Origin: Actinoplanes teichomyceticus ATCC 31121
Lineage (GTDB): Bacteria; Actinomycetota; Actinomycetes; Mycobacteriales; Micromonosporaceae
DNA length: 64,000 nt
NCBI RefSeq assembly: GCF_003711105.1
Contig: NZ_CP023865.1
Location: 6,292,501-6,356,500, forward strand
Direction of reading: 5' to 3'
Numbering within the stretch: the stretch's first letter is position 1; each line of letters opens with the position of its first letter. The position numbers and the translations under genes are program-made. This document shows, piece after piece, positions 21,887 through 30,132 of the stretch. The notes below the pieces were generated by a model. It worked only from the letters and a program-made list of their open reading frames with translations, made no database searches and was not told where the DNA came from.

Positions 21887-23377
21887 ATGACGAGCGTTGT
21901 GATCCGTTCAGCCGTCGCCGGACTGGCGAGCATCACCGCGGCGCTGGTGCTCAGCGTGCCGGCCCCGGCAACCGCCGCCCCCGACAACGGCTCGCCGCAG
22001 GCGGTACGCGCCTCGGTCGCGGCAATCAGTCCCGGCGCCCCGATCAGCCGCGCCGACATCATCGCCCGGGCGCAGACCTGGATCGCCGCACAGGTGCCGT
22101 ACAGCCAGGAGGCCTACTACGGCGGGTACCGTACCGACTGCTCCGGGTACGTCTCCATGGCGCTGCAGACCAACGGGAACTACTGGACCGGCAACCTCGA
22201 AGAGATCGGCGTGCCGATCCCGTTCGAGGCGCTCCAGGCGGGCGATTTCTTGAATTACCACAATCCGGCCAACCCCAACAACGGGTCGCACGTGGTGCTC
22301 TTCGACCGCTGGGTCGGCGCGGTCGGCGGCGACTTCTGGATCTACGAACAGGTCAAACCGCACACCAAGCACCGCAAATGGTCGGAGACGAGCGGACGCC
22401 TGCTCAGCAACTACACACCGATGCGCTACACCCGGGTCTCCGATGGCGCGGCGAAGCCCGCACCGGCGTCGTCCCGGGTGTTGACGGTCGACGACGGTCT
22501 GCATGTCTTCGAGCACGGCAGGAACGGTTCGCTCGACCACACCTGGTGGGGCGGCAGCAACTGGGCGCGGGATTCGTTGGCGTCGGGGTTCGCGGGGCAG
22601 CCGGCCTCGGTCGTCGCGGACGGACGTTCGCACGTGTTCGGGCGCAACGGCGCCGGAGGGCTGCGGCATGCCTGGTGGAACGGTACGGGGTGGGCGGTGG
22701 ACACGCTGGGCACGGGGGTGTCCGGAGATCCTTCGGCAGCACAGTTCGAGGGCCGCACGCACGTGTTCGCCCGAGCGGCTGACGGCGCGCTGCGGCACGT
22801 CTGGTGGAACGGAACCACGTGGGCGCAGGACTCCCTCGGCTCCGGTTTCGCCGGCACGGTGACCACGCTGGTGTACCAGGAGAAGCTGCACGTGTTCGGC
22901 CGGGCCACCGACGGACGGTTGCGGCACGTGTGGTGGGACGGTACGGGCTGGGCGGTGGAGTCCCTCGGCTCCGGGTTCCTCGGCGACCCCGCGGTCGCGG
23001 AGTCGGACGGCAGGCTGCACGTGTTCGGCCTCGGTTCCGGCGGCGGCCTGGCACATGTGTGGTGGACCGGCAGCGAGTGGGCGCAGGACCAGGTGGCGTC
23101 CGGCCTGACCGGCATACCGACCGCGGTCCACTACGACGGAGCGCTGCATCTGTTCGCCCGCGACGGCGGCAACGGACTGTCCCACGTGTGGTGGACCGGC
23201 AGCGGCTGGGGCCAGGACCGGGTGGCCACGGGCGGCATCGCCGGGGACCCCACCGCCGGAACCTTCGACGGCCTGCTCCACGTGTTCGCCCGGTCCGGTT
23301 CCAGCACCGAAGCCCACGTGTGGTGGACCGGCTCCGGCTGGGCGTCCGACGACCTCGGCGGCAGCCTCCAGTCGTGA
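21887..23377 (+). CDS. secreted NlpC/P60-like hydrolase with beta-propeller lectin domain
   Basis: The 496-residue protein has a Sec signal peptide (cut near APATA-A, residue 30). Residues about 55-180 form an NlpC/P60-like domain with the nucleophile in RTDCSGYVS (C85) and His in GSHVVLF (H135). From about 197 to the end there are seven repeats of roughly 43 residues with the pattern LHVFxR..DG.LRHVWW.G..W, as in PLL-type seven-bladed propeller lectins. The likely role is peptide or amide cleavage at a glycan-rich surface, its own wall or another organism's. The ATG at 21887 follows GGAGAGG. An 82-bp gap with a hairpin separates it from its paralogue. Confidence 0.85.
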   Translation: MTSVVIRSAVAGLASITAALVLSVPAPATAAPDNGSPQAVRASVAAISPGAPISRADIIARAQTWIAAQVPYSQEAYYGGYRTDCSGYVSMALQTNGNYWTGNLEEIGVPIPFEALQAGDFLNYHNPANPNNGSHVVLFDRWVGAVGGDFWIYEQVKPHTKHRKWSETSGRLLSNYTPMRYTRVSDGAAKPAPASSRVLTVDDGLHVFEHGRNGSLDHTWWGGSNWARDSLASGFAGQPASVVADGRSHVFGRNGAGGLRHAWWNGTGWAVDTLGTGVSGDPSAAQFEGRTHVFARAADGALRHVWWNGTTWAQDSLGSGFAGTVTTLVYQEKLHVFGRATDGRLRHVWWDGTGWAVESLGSGFLGDPAVAESDGRLHVFGLGSGGGLAHVWWTGSEWAQDQVASGLTGIPTAVHYDGALHLFARDGGNGLSHVWWTGSGWGQDRVATGGIAGDPTAGTFDGLLHVFARSGSSTEAHVWWTGSGWASDDLGGSLQS

Positions 23378-23385
23378 CCACGGTC

Positions 23386-23415
23386 CCGGGCAGGCATCGC
23401 CCGATGCCTGCCCGG
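23386..23415 (+). terminator. hairpin between propeller genes
   Basis: CCGGGCAGGCATCG (23386-23399) pairs with CGATGCCTGCCCGG (23402-23415). The central pairs must open to make a loop. There is no T-tract. It probably limits read-through or protects the 3' end of the upstream mRNA. Confidence 0.7.
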
Positions 23416-23459
23416 CGCATCCCCGCACCCGATCACCTTCTCCCGAATGGATCACTCGC

Positions 23460-24995
23460 ATGCTTTTCCGAACCGTGCGTCCGTACCGCGGTGCGGTCCT
23501 GCTGGCCGGGGTCTGCCTCGGTCTCGCCGTCACCCAGTCGCCCCCGGCGGCCGCCGCGCCGCCACCCGCCCCGCCGACCACCGCCCGGTCGCTGGCCTAC
23601 TCGACGAGTCCGTGTGATGCGGCCGGTCCCAGCGCCGCGGACACCGCGATCATCGGCGCGGTCGAGGGGCGGCTGCGGGGCAGTCTTCGCCATGCGCTGA
23701 CGTCGTACCGGGTGTCGTGCGCCCGCAAGGTCGTCGACGCGGTCAAAGCACGCGGGCTGCCGCAGCAGGCCGCGACCATCGCGATCACCACGACCATCGT
23801 CGAGTCCGCCATCCAGAACATCGATGTCGAGGCCGACCACGACAGTCTCGGGCTGTTCCAGCAGCGGGCGTCGTGGGGCAGCCGGGCGCAGCGACTCGAC
23901 CCGACGTGGGCGACGAATGCCTTCCTCGACAAGATGCTCAGCACCTATCCGAACGGCTCGTGGCGCAACGAATCCATCGGCAGGGTCTGCCAGGCGGTAC
24001 AGGTGTCGGCGTACCCGGACAGGTACGCGCCGCAGGCCGAGGATGCGCAGATCATCGTCGAGGCGCTGTGGAGCGCCGAGGTGATCCCCGCGTCCTCCCG
24101 GATGGTGTCGGTCGACGGCGGCCTGCACGTCTTCGAGCACGCCGCGGGTAACTCGCTGGGACATCTCTGGTGGAGCGGGACATGGGCGCGTGACTCGCTG
24201 GCCTCGGGCTGGGCCGGCCAGCCGACCTCGGTGAACGTCGAGGGGCGGCCACACGTGTTCGGCCGGGACACCGCCGGCGCTCTGCGCCACGCCTGGTGGA
24301 CCGGCTCCGGCTGGGGTGTGGACTCGCTGGGATCGGGCATCGCCGGGGATCCCTCGGCGGTGCAGTTCGAGGGCCGTACGCATGTGTTCGCGCGTGGCGG
24401 CGACAGCGCGTTGAGGCACCTGTGGTGGACGGGGGCCGGCTGGGCCGTGGAATCCGTCGGCTCCGGCTTCGCCGGCCAGGTCACCTCCCTGGTGTACGAG
24501 CAGAGGCTGCACGTGTTCGGCCGGGCCGCCGACGGGCAGCTGCGGCACGTGTGGTGGACCGGTTCGGGCTGGGCCTCCGACTCTGTCGGTACCGGTTTCG
24601 CCGGCGGCGTCAGCGTCGCCGAGTTCGAGCACAAGCTGCACGTCTTCGGCGTCGGCAGCGGTGGCGCGCTGGCGCATCTGTGGTGGACCGGATCGACCTG
24701 GGCCCAGGACCAACTCGCCTCCGGCGTGACCGGTGCGCCGACCGCGGTCAGCTACGACGGGCTCCTGCACGTCTTCGCCCGCAACGACGCGAACAGGCTG
24801 ACCCACGTGTGGTGGACCGGCACCGGCTGGGGGCGGGACACCGCGCTCGCCGACGTCCACGGGGACCCGAGCGGCGGCGTACACGACGGCCTGCTGCACG
24901 TCTTCGCCCGTTCCGAGAACAACACCGAGGCACACCTGTGGTGGACGGGATCCGGCTGGGCCACCGACGACCTCGGCGGTGCTCTGCAGCCCTGA
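23460..24995 (+). CDS. secreted lysozyme-like protein with beta-propeller lectin domain
   Basis: The 511-residue protein has a signal peptide (MLFRTVRPYR then a hydrophobic core, cut near PAAAA). Residues about 60-205 resemble actinobacterial lysozyme/transglycosylase-like domains: AITTTIVESAIQN places a candidate catalytic Glu at 115, followed by DHDSLGLFQQRASWG. Residues about 216-511 are the same seven-bladed LHVF/HVWWTG propeller as in the upstream paralogue. The pair therefore shares a glycan-binding module but carries different cell-wall-type catalytic domains. The start ATG has only a weak GGAT ribosome site. Confidence 0.82.
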   Translation: MLFRTVRPYRGAVLLAGVCLGLAVTQSPPAAAAPPPAPPTTARSLAYSTSPCDAAGPSAADTAIIGAVEGRLRGSLRHALTSYRVSCARKVVDAVKARGLPQQAATIAITTTIVESAIQNIDVEADHDSLGLFQQRASWGSRAQRLDPTWATNAFLDKMLSTYPNGSWRNESIGRVCQAVQVSAYPDRYAPQAEDAQIIVEALWSAEVIPASSRMVSVDGGLHVFEHAAGNSLGHLWWSGTWARDSLASGWAGQPTSVNVEGRPHVFGRDTAGALRHAWWTGSGWGVDSLGSGIAGDPSAVQFEGRTHVFARGGDSALRHLWWTGAGWAVESVGSGFAGQVTSLVYEQRLHVFGRAADGQLRHVWWTGSGWASDSVGTGFAGGVSVAEFEHKLHVFGVGSGGALAHLWWTGSTWAQDQLASGVTGAPTAVSYDGLLHVFARNDANRLTHVWWTGTGWGRDTALADVHGDPSGGVHDGLLHVFARSENNTEAHLWWTGSGWATDDLGGALQP

Positions 24996-25095
24996 CCCAC
25001 CGTGCGGCGCTGCCGGGCACCGGGACCCTGTTGGCCGATTCCGAAGTAGACGCTCGCCCCGGCATGATCTCTCCTGATCATGTTCGGGGCGCTCG

Positions 25096-25449
25096 TCGTG
25101 GCGGGACACCTCCTGGTCGGGCTACAAGGTCCACCTCACCGAAACCCGTGACCCCGGCGAGGTCCACCTGATCACCCACATGGTCACCACCGTCGCCACG
25201 ACCCCGGACACCGGCATGATCGCTGAGGTCCACCGCGACCTTGCCCAACGGGACCTGTGGCCCTCGGTGCAGCTCACCGGCGCCGCGATCAACCTCAACC
25301 GCATCGGAGCCTGGATCGACGGCCGACCTCACGGGCGAACCCGCACGTCCCACGTCGCCGCCCTGCGCCCCGGGTCCGACGATCTGAGACGGCCCACCCC
25401 GGACGGCACCGGCCAGCCGCCCTTGGTGAGGCAAGCGCTCCAGCTTTGA
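25096..25449 (+). pseudogene. IS1182-type transposase remnant with internal deletion
   Basis: One open frame reads SWSGYKVHLTET and HLITHMVTTVATTPDTGMI, the DDE transposase core of IS1182/IS1380-like elements, then passes directly to INLNRIGAWIDG and RTSHVAAL, which is the C-terminal end. The middle of the protein, including the later catalytic residues, has been lost by an apparently in-frame deletion. There is no start codon, and I see no terminal inverted repeats. It is not mobile. Confidence 0.7.
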
Positions 25450-25807
25450 GTAACCGACAGTTGCATCGCCCGCCGACGCGCCGATCCTACGAACGTGCTC
25501 AACTGCCGAGTTGAGTGCGTTCGACATTGGCCGGAATAAGCACCGCGTCGTATCGTGGCGCTGAATCCCGCGATGATGCAGTTCGTCGGCTTGCGGACCG
25601 CCGGCAGTATGTTCCTCCCCGAGGGCTTCGATTCTTCCGATCCGCAAACCCTCACCTGCCGCGGTCCGGGCGTCTGGCACAGTCAGCCAGCCTGTGTCCG
25701 GCTTGTGTCCGTTGAGGTGGTTGTCGGGCAACTGGCGCCGCAGCAACAGGCGTGTTCACCGGGTCGACGCCCGGGGAGTCCCGAGTTCCCGTGGTCTCTC
25801 CAGCAGA
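25450..25807. other. gene-free stretch
   Basis: About 360 bp of lower-GC sequence between the transposase remnant and the next gene. I see no coding sequence, RNA fold or repeat that I can support. It may be flanking debris from insertion or integration events. Confidence 0.4.
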
Positions 25808-26374
25808 ATGACCGATATGGATGCGCAACGTGCCACGACATGGTCCGCTGACCCGCCCGCGTCCGGACCGGGCATCAGAACCGCCCTGTTCGCTGGCGGC
25901 CTTGCTACTACGCCCGGAGTGGGGCTGCTGCTCGCCTCGTTCTTCACGGACGCCTGGGCAACAGTGTCTCTAGGCATGCTTCTGTGCGTTATCTTCGGGT
26001 GCCTCATCCTGGTGGCCATACCCGGCGGCCTGACGATAATGATATGGCTCAACCATCGCCAGGAACAGCGGGAAGTAATCAAAATCCGGCTGAGCCATTC
26101 CGAGATTGTCGTAACCCGTGCGGACGGCACCACGGGCCGCTACCCCACCTCGGCGCTAACGGCAGTCCTGGTCGACCGCGAGCACTGGACCGAGCCCGTG
26201 TACCGGAGCACCGGCGTGTGGGAGTTTCGTCGCCTGAAGCTAACTTTCGGCGATGTGGCGGAGCAAACCCGGCCGGGCCATGCCGAAAACGACGAGTCGT
26301 TCGGCGCGGCCCTCGCCGGACTGGGAGTGCCGATCGAACACGGTTTCTACAACGACACTACAGACGTTGCTTAG
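25808..26374 (+). CDS. hypothetical membrane protein, two helices
   Basis: The 188-residue protein has two adjacent membrane helices (about residues 24-45 and 50-75: SLGMLLCVIFGCLILVAIPG) and a C-terminal cytosolic domain of about 110 residues beginning QREVIKIRLSHSEIVVTRAD, which looks beta-rich. I recognise no family. Codon use is less GC-biased than in neighbours, fitting a transferred or recently acquired patch. The ATG at 25808 is chosen because upstream in-frame residues are Arg/Ser-rich and not protein-like. Confidence 0.6.
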   Translation: MTDMDAQRATTWSADPPASGPGIRTALFAGGLATTPGVGLLLASFFTDAWATVSLGMLLCVIFGCLILVAIPGGLTIMIWLNHRQEQREVIKIRLSHSEIVVTRADGTTGRYPTSALTAVLVDREHWTEPVYRSTGVWEFRRLKLTFGDVAEQTRPGHAENDESFGAALAGLGVPIEHGFYNDTTDVA

Positions 26375-26482
26375 CTCGGCTCCCGAACCGCACTGGCAAT
26401 GCACACTTCCGCAATTCCCTCTTCTGCCGCAGACCGGGGATAGACCGCCGGTTGTCCATCGCGCTGTGTGGCGACTTGCCCT

Positions 26483-27040
26483 TTACGTTTCGCGAGGCGA
26501 GTGCGTGAGATGTCGCAGTGCGGCGACGTAGCGATTCGTGACGTGGGCTTGAACGAGTCGGGTGACCGCTCCTCCAGCTCGTGCCAGCGGTGATGCCGGC
26601 CGGCTGAAAGCACGGATGCGGACCCGGACGTTGCCGTTGTGCTCCAGCGTGACCAGGAAGGCTTCTTCGCCTTGCTCCGGGTGGCCGGGAAGGGTGCCGT
26701 ATGCGAAACCGCGTCGAGCATCCTCTTCTTCGGTGTAGACCACACGGCAGGGGATGCTCAGTCGCAGCGGGCCGAGGCCTGCACGGAGGACGACGACGGC
26801 GCCGGGGACGGCCCGCTCGGCATTGCTCGCCGGCGCCAGCCCGACCTCGCGGTGCATCTGCCACCGGAAGAGCCCGTCGGCGGCGCGCTCGAAAGCGGAT
26901 CGGCCCTTTCCGACCACGACATCGCGGAGCACATGCCCATATCCGCCGGGGAGCTGGTCACTACGCGTGGCGCCGATCTCGCGGTACGTCAGATCGGCGG
27001 CGGCCAGGTCGGCGAACACCTTCGCCCGTGGATTCTGCAT
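26483..27040 (-). CDS. DUF1990 family protein
   Basis: The 185-residue protein shows the DUF1990 pattern: an N-terminal YREIGATRSDQLPGGYGHV, VVVGKGRSAFERAADGLFRW, PCRVVYTEEEDARRGFAYGT and LPGHPEQGEEAFLVTLE, ending with a basic helix RLVQAHVTNRYVAALRHL. Family members are found across actinobacteria and have no established biochemical role. The ATG at 27040 begins MQNPRAKVF; further upstream the frame is open but not protein-like. It converges on the two-helix membrane gene with no obvious terminator. Confidence 0.85.
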   Translation of the reverse strand: MQNPRAKVFADLAAADLTYREIGATRSDQLPGGYGHVLRDVVVGKGRSAFERAADGLFRWQMHREVGLAPASNAERAVPGAVVVLRAGLGPLRLSIPCRVVYTEEEDARRGFAYGTLPGHPEQGEEAFLVTLEHNGNVRVRIRAFSRPASPLARAGGAVTRLVQAHVTNRYVAALRHLTHSPRET

Positions 27041-27261
27041 CAAGCCGACGGTACTGCCCGACCACCTCGGGCGCGTCCTCAACTGCCACCGTCCGTGCGC
27101 GCTGACGGCTGAACCGCCCGCTACGGTCCGCCCTGCCCGCGCCATGGGTGTCCCGAGAGCTGTGCCGTTCCCGGAGCACGGCTGTCCGGGACCGGTCGAC
27201 ACCCTGCTGGGCGGGGTGATAGATCTTCGCCCGTGACTGACATCGATTTCGTACCGGTGAC

Positions 27262-27691
27262 GTGCTAGAGATCGCCTGCCCGTTCGCGGAGGCGAGGGTG
27301 GCCGACGTTTCCGGCGGACACGTGTCGGTTCGCTGGCCTTGGTGGCAGAACGATCCGGATGTCGAATGGATCGAGTGGAATGGGAGCGTCGCGATTGCCA
27401 GAGGTCCTGACACGCCCGGCTGGACCGCGGAGCTGTTTCGTATCGAACCCCCTGCCGACCTGCTTCGGGCAGGATCAGATTGCCGTGTCGGCATTCGGAC
27501 CGTGGGACTGGCGTGCTTACGACGAGCATGGCGGCGCCCCGGCCTGGCCTTTGACCCTGCTTCCGGGCAGCGACAGCTCGGCAGATGCCGAGCGTTCCGC
27601 ACAAGTGGTTGCCACCACCCGAACCGGCTCCCACGAAGCCGAGATCGAGAAGTGGCGACGAGCAGCCCAGGCAGAACCTCCGAGCCGCTGA
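27262..27691 (+). pseudogene. frameshifted hypothetical gene
   Basis: From a GTG at 27262 the frame reads a plausible protein (VSVRWPWWQNDPDVEWIEWN, then TPGWTAELFRIEPPADLL). Near 27475 coding character switches to the +1 frame, which continues GQDQIAVSAFGPWDWRAYDE and runs to a stop at 27691. A single-base change would join them into about 143 residues. The upstream frame starting GTG at 27233 (MTDIDFVPV) is also one base out, suggesting a second slip. I do not recognise the family. Confidence 0.45.
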
Positions 27692-27774
27692 GCACGGCAA
27701 CTGCATGACGCAGGCACGCTGCGAAGGCCGGCTCAAACGAGAGCCGATATCCGGATATGCCGTCGACAGCGCGC

Positions 27775-27864
27775 GCCGGGCCACCGGACTCGAACCGGCT
27801 CATCCCAGACTGCTCGGGTGCTCAGCGTCAGCATGGCGCACTTTCCCATTTGCTTTCGCCCGGC
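27775..27864 (-). other. tRNA-like fold, probably a decayed tRNA or attachment-site relic
   Basis: Read on the minus strand, a 90-nt segment starts GCCGGGC and ends GCCCGGC, a perfect 7-bp acceptor stem. It contains a canonical T-arm (GCCGG-TTCGAGT-CCGGT) and a CCC/GGG pair where class II tRNAs carry the variable arm. The D-arm is weak, position 8 is not T, and the candidate anticodon loop lacks T33. It is therefore not a credible functional tRNA. Its place beside the transposase remnant would suit an integration relic. Confidence 0.3.
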
Positions 27865-28099
27865 GCACGAGCAGGAGACTAGTCGACGCCGCCGTAGTCC
27901 CACGAGTGGCTTCACAGGCTCACTCTCAGGCCGCCGATAACGCGCGCTGTGGGCCCGTAACCGCGTAACGCAACGTCACGGTGAACCTTCGGCCCCTGCG
28001 CGTCCGCGGGAGGCAACTGGGCGGGGCGGCGTCGGACCTTCGGTCTCGTCCGCCCCGCCGCTAACAGCGACGGCGCGAATTCGCCAACAGAGTCCCACC

Positions 28100-28135
28100 G
28101 GTGACGCTGCCGGGCACCGACCCGGCAGCGTCACC
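28100..28135. terminator. perfect 15-bp hairpin
   Basis: GGTGACGCTGCCGGG (28100-28114) pairs fully with CCCGGCAGCGTCACC (28121-28135) around a 6-nt loop. There is no T-tract on either strand. It has a terminator-like shape but no clear gene ends immediately before it. Confidence 0.55.
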
Positions 28136-28429
28136 CTGCATACCGGCCACGTCCAGCACCCGCCCCATCGCGGTCGCACCCTGATCGACAGCATCCGCGA
28201 TATCCGGTTCCGGCCCTGTCATCAGGTCCGGCTCACCCGCGGCCGGGAAGTCGCTCACGAGCGACGCAACCAGCCCGGCGCCCTCGTGCCCACCCGGCGG
28301 ACCGCCGATACCAGCCCGAAGGCTCCACAACGGCACATGCGCATCAGGATGCGACGTCTCTCCGGCATCCGTTTAGACATCGAAGGGATCCGGGTATCTG
28401 CCGCGCAACCGGCGGTAAGGAGGCCCCCG

Positions 28430-28630
28430 ATGCGCATAGGCGCGGTAATCATCGTGATCTGGCTCTTGCTCGGCCTGGTGGCGGCGTACGAGCGCGGTTA
28501 CTTCAAGGACACCGGTGACGCCAGCTGCGCCGAAGCGGGCACCGTCATCGTCACCACCCTCGCCGGTCCGCTGAACTGGCTCGGCGCCAACCCGAAGATC
28601 ACCTGCGACGTCCCGGAACCGAGCGAGTAG
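28430..28630 (+). CDS. small membrane protein, 66 aa
   Basis: It begins MRIGAVIIVIWLLLGLVAAY, one membrane helix, then RGYFKDTGDASCAEAGTVIV and a second hydrophobic stretch (TTLAGPLNWLGANPKITC). Two Cys flank the second part. Small proteins with this RGYF/CAEAGT/AGPLN layout recur in actinobacteria. Function is unknown. The ATG at 28430 has an excellent AAGGAGG seven bases upstream. It ends just before the MerR-type promoter of the next gene. Confidence 0.8.
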   Translation: MRIGAVIIVIWLLLGLVAAYERGYFKDTGDASCAEAGTVIVTTLAGPLNWLGANPKITCDVPEPSE

Positions 28631-28645
28631 CTCGCCGGGCGGCTC

Positions 28646-28676
28646 TTGAGCTGGAGCGCGCTCCAGGTTCTACCGT
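28646..28676 (+). promoter_or_regulatory. MerR-type promoter and operator
   Basis: A -35-like TTGAGC (28646-28651) and -10-like TACCGT (28671-28676) are separated by 19 bp, the over-long spacer typical of MerR-family promoters. The spacer is filled by the perfect palindrome CTGGAGCGCGCTCCAG (28651-28666). Transcription would start at about 28683-28684, at the ATG of the aldo/keto reductase, predicting a leaderless mRNA. Confidence 0.6.
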
Positions 28677-28683
28677 CCGGTAC

Positions 28684-29637
28684 ATGCAACTGCGAAACTT
28701 CGGACGACTCGGCCGGATCAGCGCACTCACCCTGGGCGGCGGCGGCATCGCCGGTGTCTGGGGCTCGACCGACCGGCGGGAGGCGGTGGCCACCATCCAC
28801 GCCGCCCTGGACGCCGGCATCACCATGCTGGACCTGGCGCCGTCCTACGGCGCCGACTTCGAGGCGGAGCGGGCGGCCGGTGAGGCCCTCCGCTCCCGGC
28901 CCGGAGCCGATGTGATGATCACGTCGAAGGTGTCGCTCGAGGACGACACCGAACGCGACTTCGCCACCCGGATCCGCCGCGGCTTGACCGGCAGCCTGCA
29001 GCGGATCGGCCGCGACCACCTCGACCTGTTCCTGCTGCACACCCAGATCCGGGTGACCGGGCCGCACCCCGGCTCGATCGGCCCGGACGGCTACCGCGAG
29101 GCCGCCGCGGAATTCGAGCGCCTCCGCACGGAGGGTCTGATCCGCGCCTGGGGCATCACCGCGGTCGGCCATCCGGACAGCGTGCTCGCCGCGATCGAGG
29201 GCACGCCGCGGCCGGACGCCGCGCAGGTGGTGGTCAATCCGCTCGACCTCAACGGGGACATCTGGTTCTTCCCCGGCGTCCGGCCGCGCACCGACGACAT
29301 CGTCGACGGCGCGAACCGGAACGGGGTACAGGTGATCGGTATCCGCGCGGTCGCCGCCGGGTCGCTCACCGCGAGCCTCGACCGTACGGTGGAAGCCGGC
29401 CACCCGGCCGCCGTCGACTTCGCGCGGGCCGAGCCGTTCCGCGAACTCGCCGCCGAGCTGGGGACCACGCCGGCCGTGCTGGCCCACCGGTACGCCCTGA
29501 CCGTGCCCGGAGTGTCCACCGTGGTGCTCGGCGTGAAGAACCGCACCGAGCTGGCGGAGTGCCTGGCGGCCGAGGCGGCCGGGCCGTTGTCACCGGGTGA
29601 GATGGCGGCTCTGCGGGAACTGCGCGCGGCGCTCTGA
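28684..29637 (+). CDS. aldo/keto reductase
   Basis: The 317-residue AKR-fold oxidoreductase has the catalytic region MLDLAPSYGADFEAERAAG (Asp and Tyr), a Lys in MITSKVSLEDD, and LDLFLLHTQ with the substrate-site His. C-terminal VSTVVLGVKNRTELAE is the NADP-binding end. It reduces carbonyls, and the MerR-type promoter suggests induction by a reactive aldehyde, quinone or similar signal. No ribosome-binding site is visible, fitting a leaderless message. The expected MerR regulator is not in this window. Confidence 0.9.
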   Translation: MQLRNFGRLGRISALTLGGGGIAGVWGSTDRREAVATIHAALDAGITMLDLAPSYGADFEAERAAGEALRSRPGADVMITSKVSLEDDTERDFATRIRRGLTGSLQRIGRDHLDLFLLHTQIRVTGPHPGSIGPDGYREAAAEFERLRTEGLIRAWGITAVGHPDSVLAAIEGTPRPDAAQVVVNPLDLNGDIWFFPGVRPRTDDIVDGANRNGVQVIGIRAVAAGSLTASLDRTVEAGHPAAVDFARAEPFRELAAELGTTPAVLAHRYALTVPGVSTVVLGVKNRTELAECLAAEAAGPLSPGEMAALRELRAAL

Positions 29638-29686
29638 GCGGTCGGCCCGCACCAGCGGCCCGGCCGGGCGGCCCGCCCCCGCTCAG
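29634..29686. terminator. bidirectional terminator containing both stop codons
   Basis: CTGAGCGG (29634-29641) pairs with CCGCTCAG (29679-29686), with further GC-rich pairing between. The arms include the stop codon of the reductase gene and that of the converging cupin gene, so one fold ends both transcripts. Confidence 0.55.
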
Positions 29687-30057
29687 CGCACCCAGGGTGG
29701 GCTCAGGAGCGAGCCGTCCGGCAGGGTCGCCGCGAAGCCGACGCTGGTGGTGACCCAGGCCGCGGCGGTCCCCGGCCCCGCGTTGTCGATGCCGAACTCG
29801 GCGCCGGCCGGCACCCGCAGCACGTCACCGGCGGTCATCTCCTCGACCACGCCGTCCAGGAACACCCGGATCCGCCCGTCGGTCAGCACGAGCACCTCCT
29901 CCCGCCCGACCCGGTGCCGGACCCCGTCCGTCCCGGGGGCGATCTCCACCCGCCAGGCGCAGAGTTCCTCGCTCCCGGCCGCCGGGGCGACGTAGGAATG
30001 AAAGACCGCCCCGTGCAGGCGGTGCGTGACCGCCTCGTCCCGGCGATGAATCGCCAT
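29683..30057 (-). CDS. cupin-domain protein
   Basis: The 124-residue single-domain cupin has RHRVGREEVLVLTDGRIRVF with the metal-binding His and Glu of motif 1, then GDVLRVPAGAEFGIDNAG as motif 2, where the usual His is not obvious. It could be a small enzyme or ligand-binding protein; the substrate is unknown. The ATG at 30057 follows GGGGAGG. It is divergent from the MarR gene and shares its operator region, so it is probably a target of that regulator. Confidence 0.82.
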   Translation of the reverse strand: MAIHRRDEAVTHRLHGAVFHSYVAPAAGSEELCAWRVEIAPGTDGVRHRVGREEVLVLTDGRIRVFLDGVVEEMTAGDVLRVPAGAEFGIDNAGPGTAAAWVTTSVGFAATLPDGSLLSPPWVR

Positions 30058-30068
30058 CGTTCCTCCCC

Positions 30069-30123
30069 TTGATTTAGTCAATCTGCTTGACCAAATAGTC
30101 AACCACCTTGACGGTCATGTCAA
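30069..30123. promoter_or_regulatory. duplicated MarR-type operator
   Basis: Two perfect sites of the form TTGAC-N6-GTCAA lie at 30087-30102 and 30108-30123, exactly 21 bp apart (two helical turns, same DNA face). A related TTGATTTAGTCAA lies at 30069-30081. All fall between the divergent cupin and MarR genes, so cooperative binding controlling both directions is likely. Confidence 0.65.
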
Positions 30124-30132
30124 ACTGCTCCC

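Larger units (their letters stand above)
27692..28429. other. gene-poor stretch with folded elements
   Basis: No convincing protein gene. It holds a tRNA-like fold on the minus strand (27775-27864) and a perfect 15-bp hairpin (28100-28135). Short minus-strand frames between 28061 and 28336 are open but have no recognisable domain or ribosome site. Confidence 0.4.

Noticed and set aside
18459..25000. Secondary-metabolite cluster led by the SARP regulator
   Set aside because: No polyketide synthase, peptide synthetase, terpene or RiPP enzyme lies nearby; one methyltransferase is not enough.
27775..27864. Functional tRNA gene
   Set aside because: T33, T8 and a proper D-stem are missing. Kept only as a tRNA-like relic.
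28061..28336. Small minus-strand gene
   Set aside because: It is open but has no ribosome site or domain, and is crossed by a perfect 15-bp hairpin.
25096..28429. Intact integrative element or prophage
   Set aside because: No integrase, phage structural or replication gene is present; only remnants remain.
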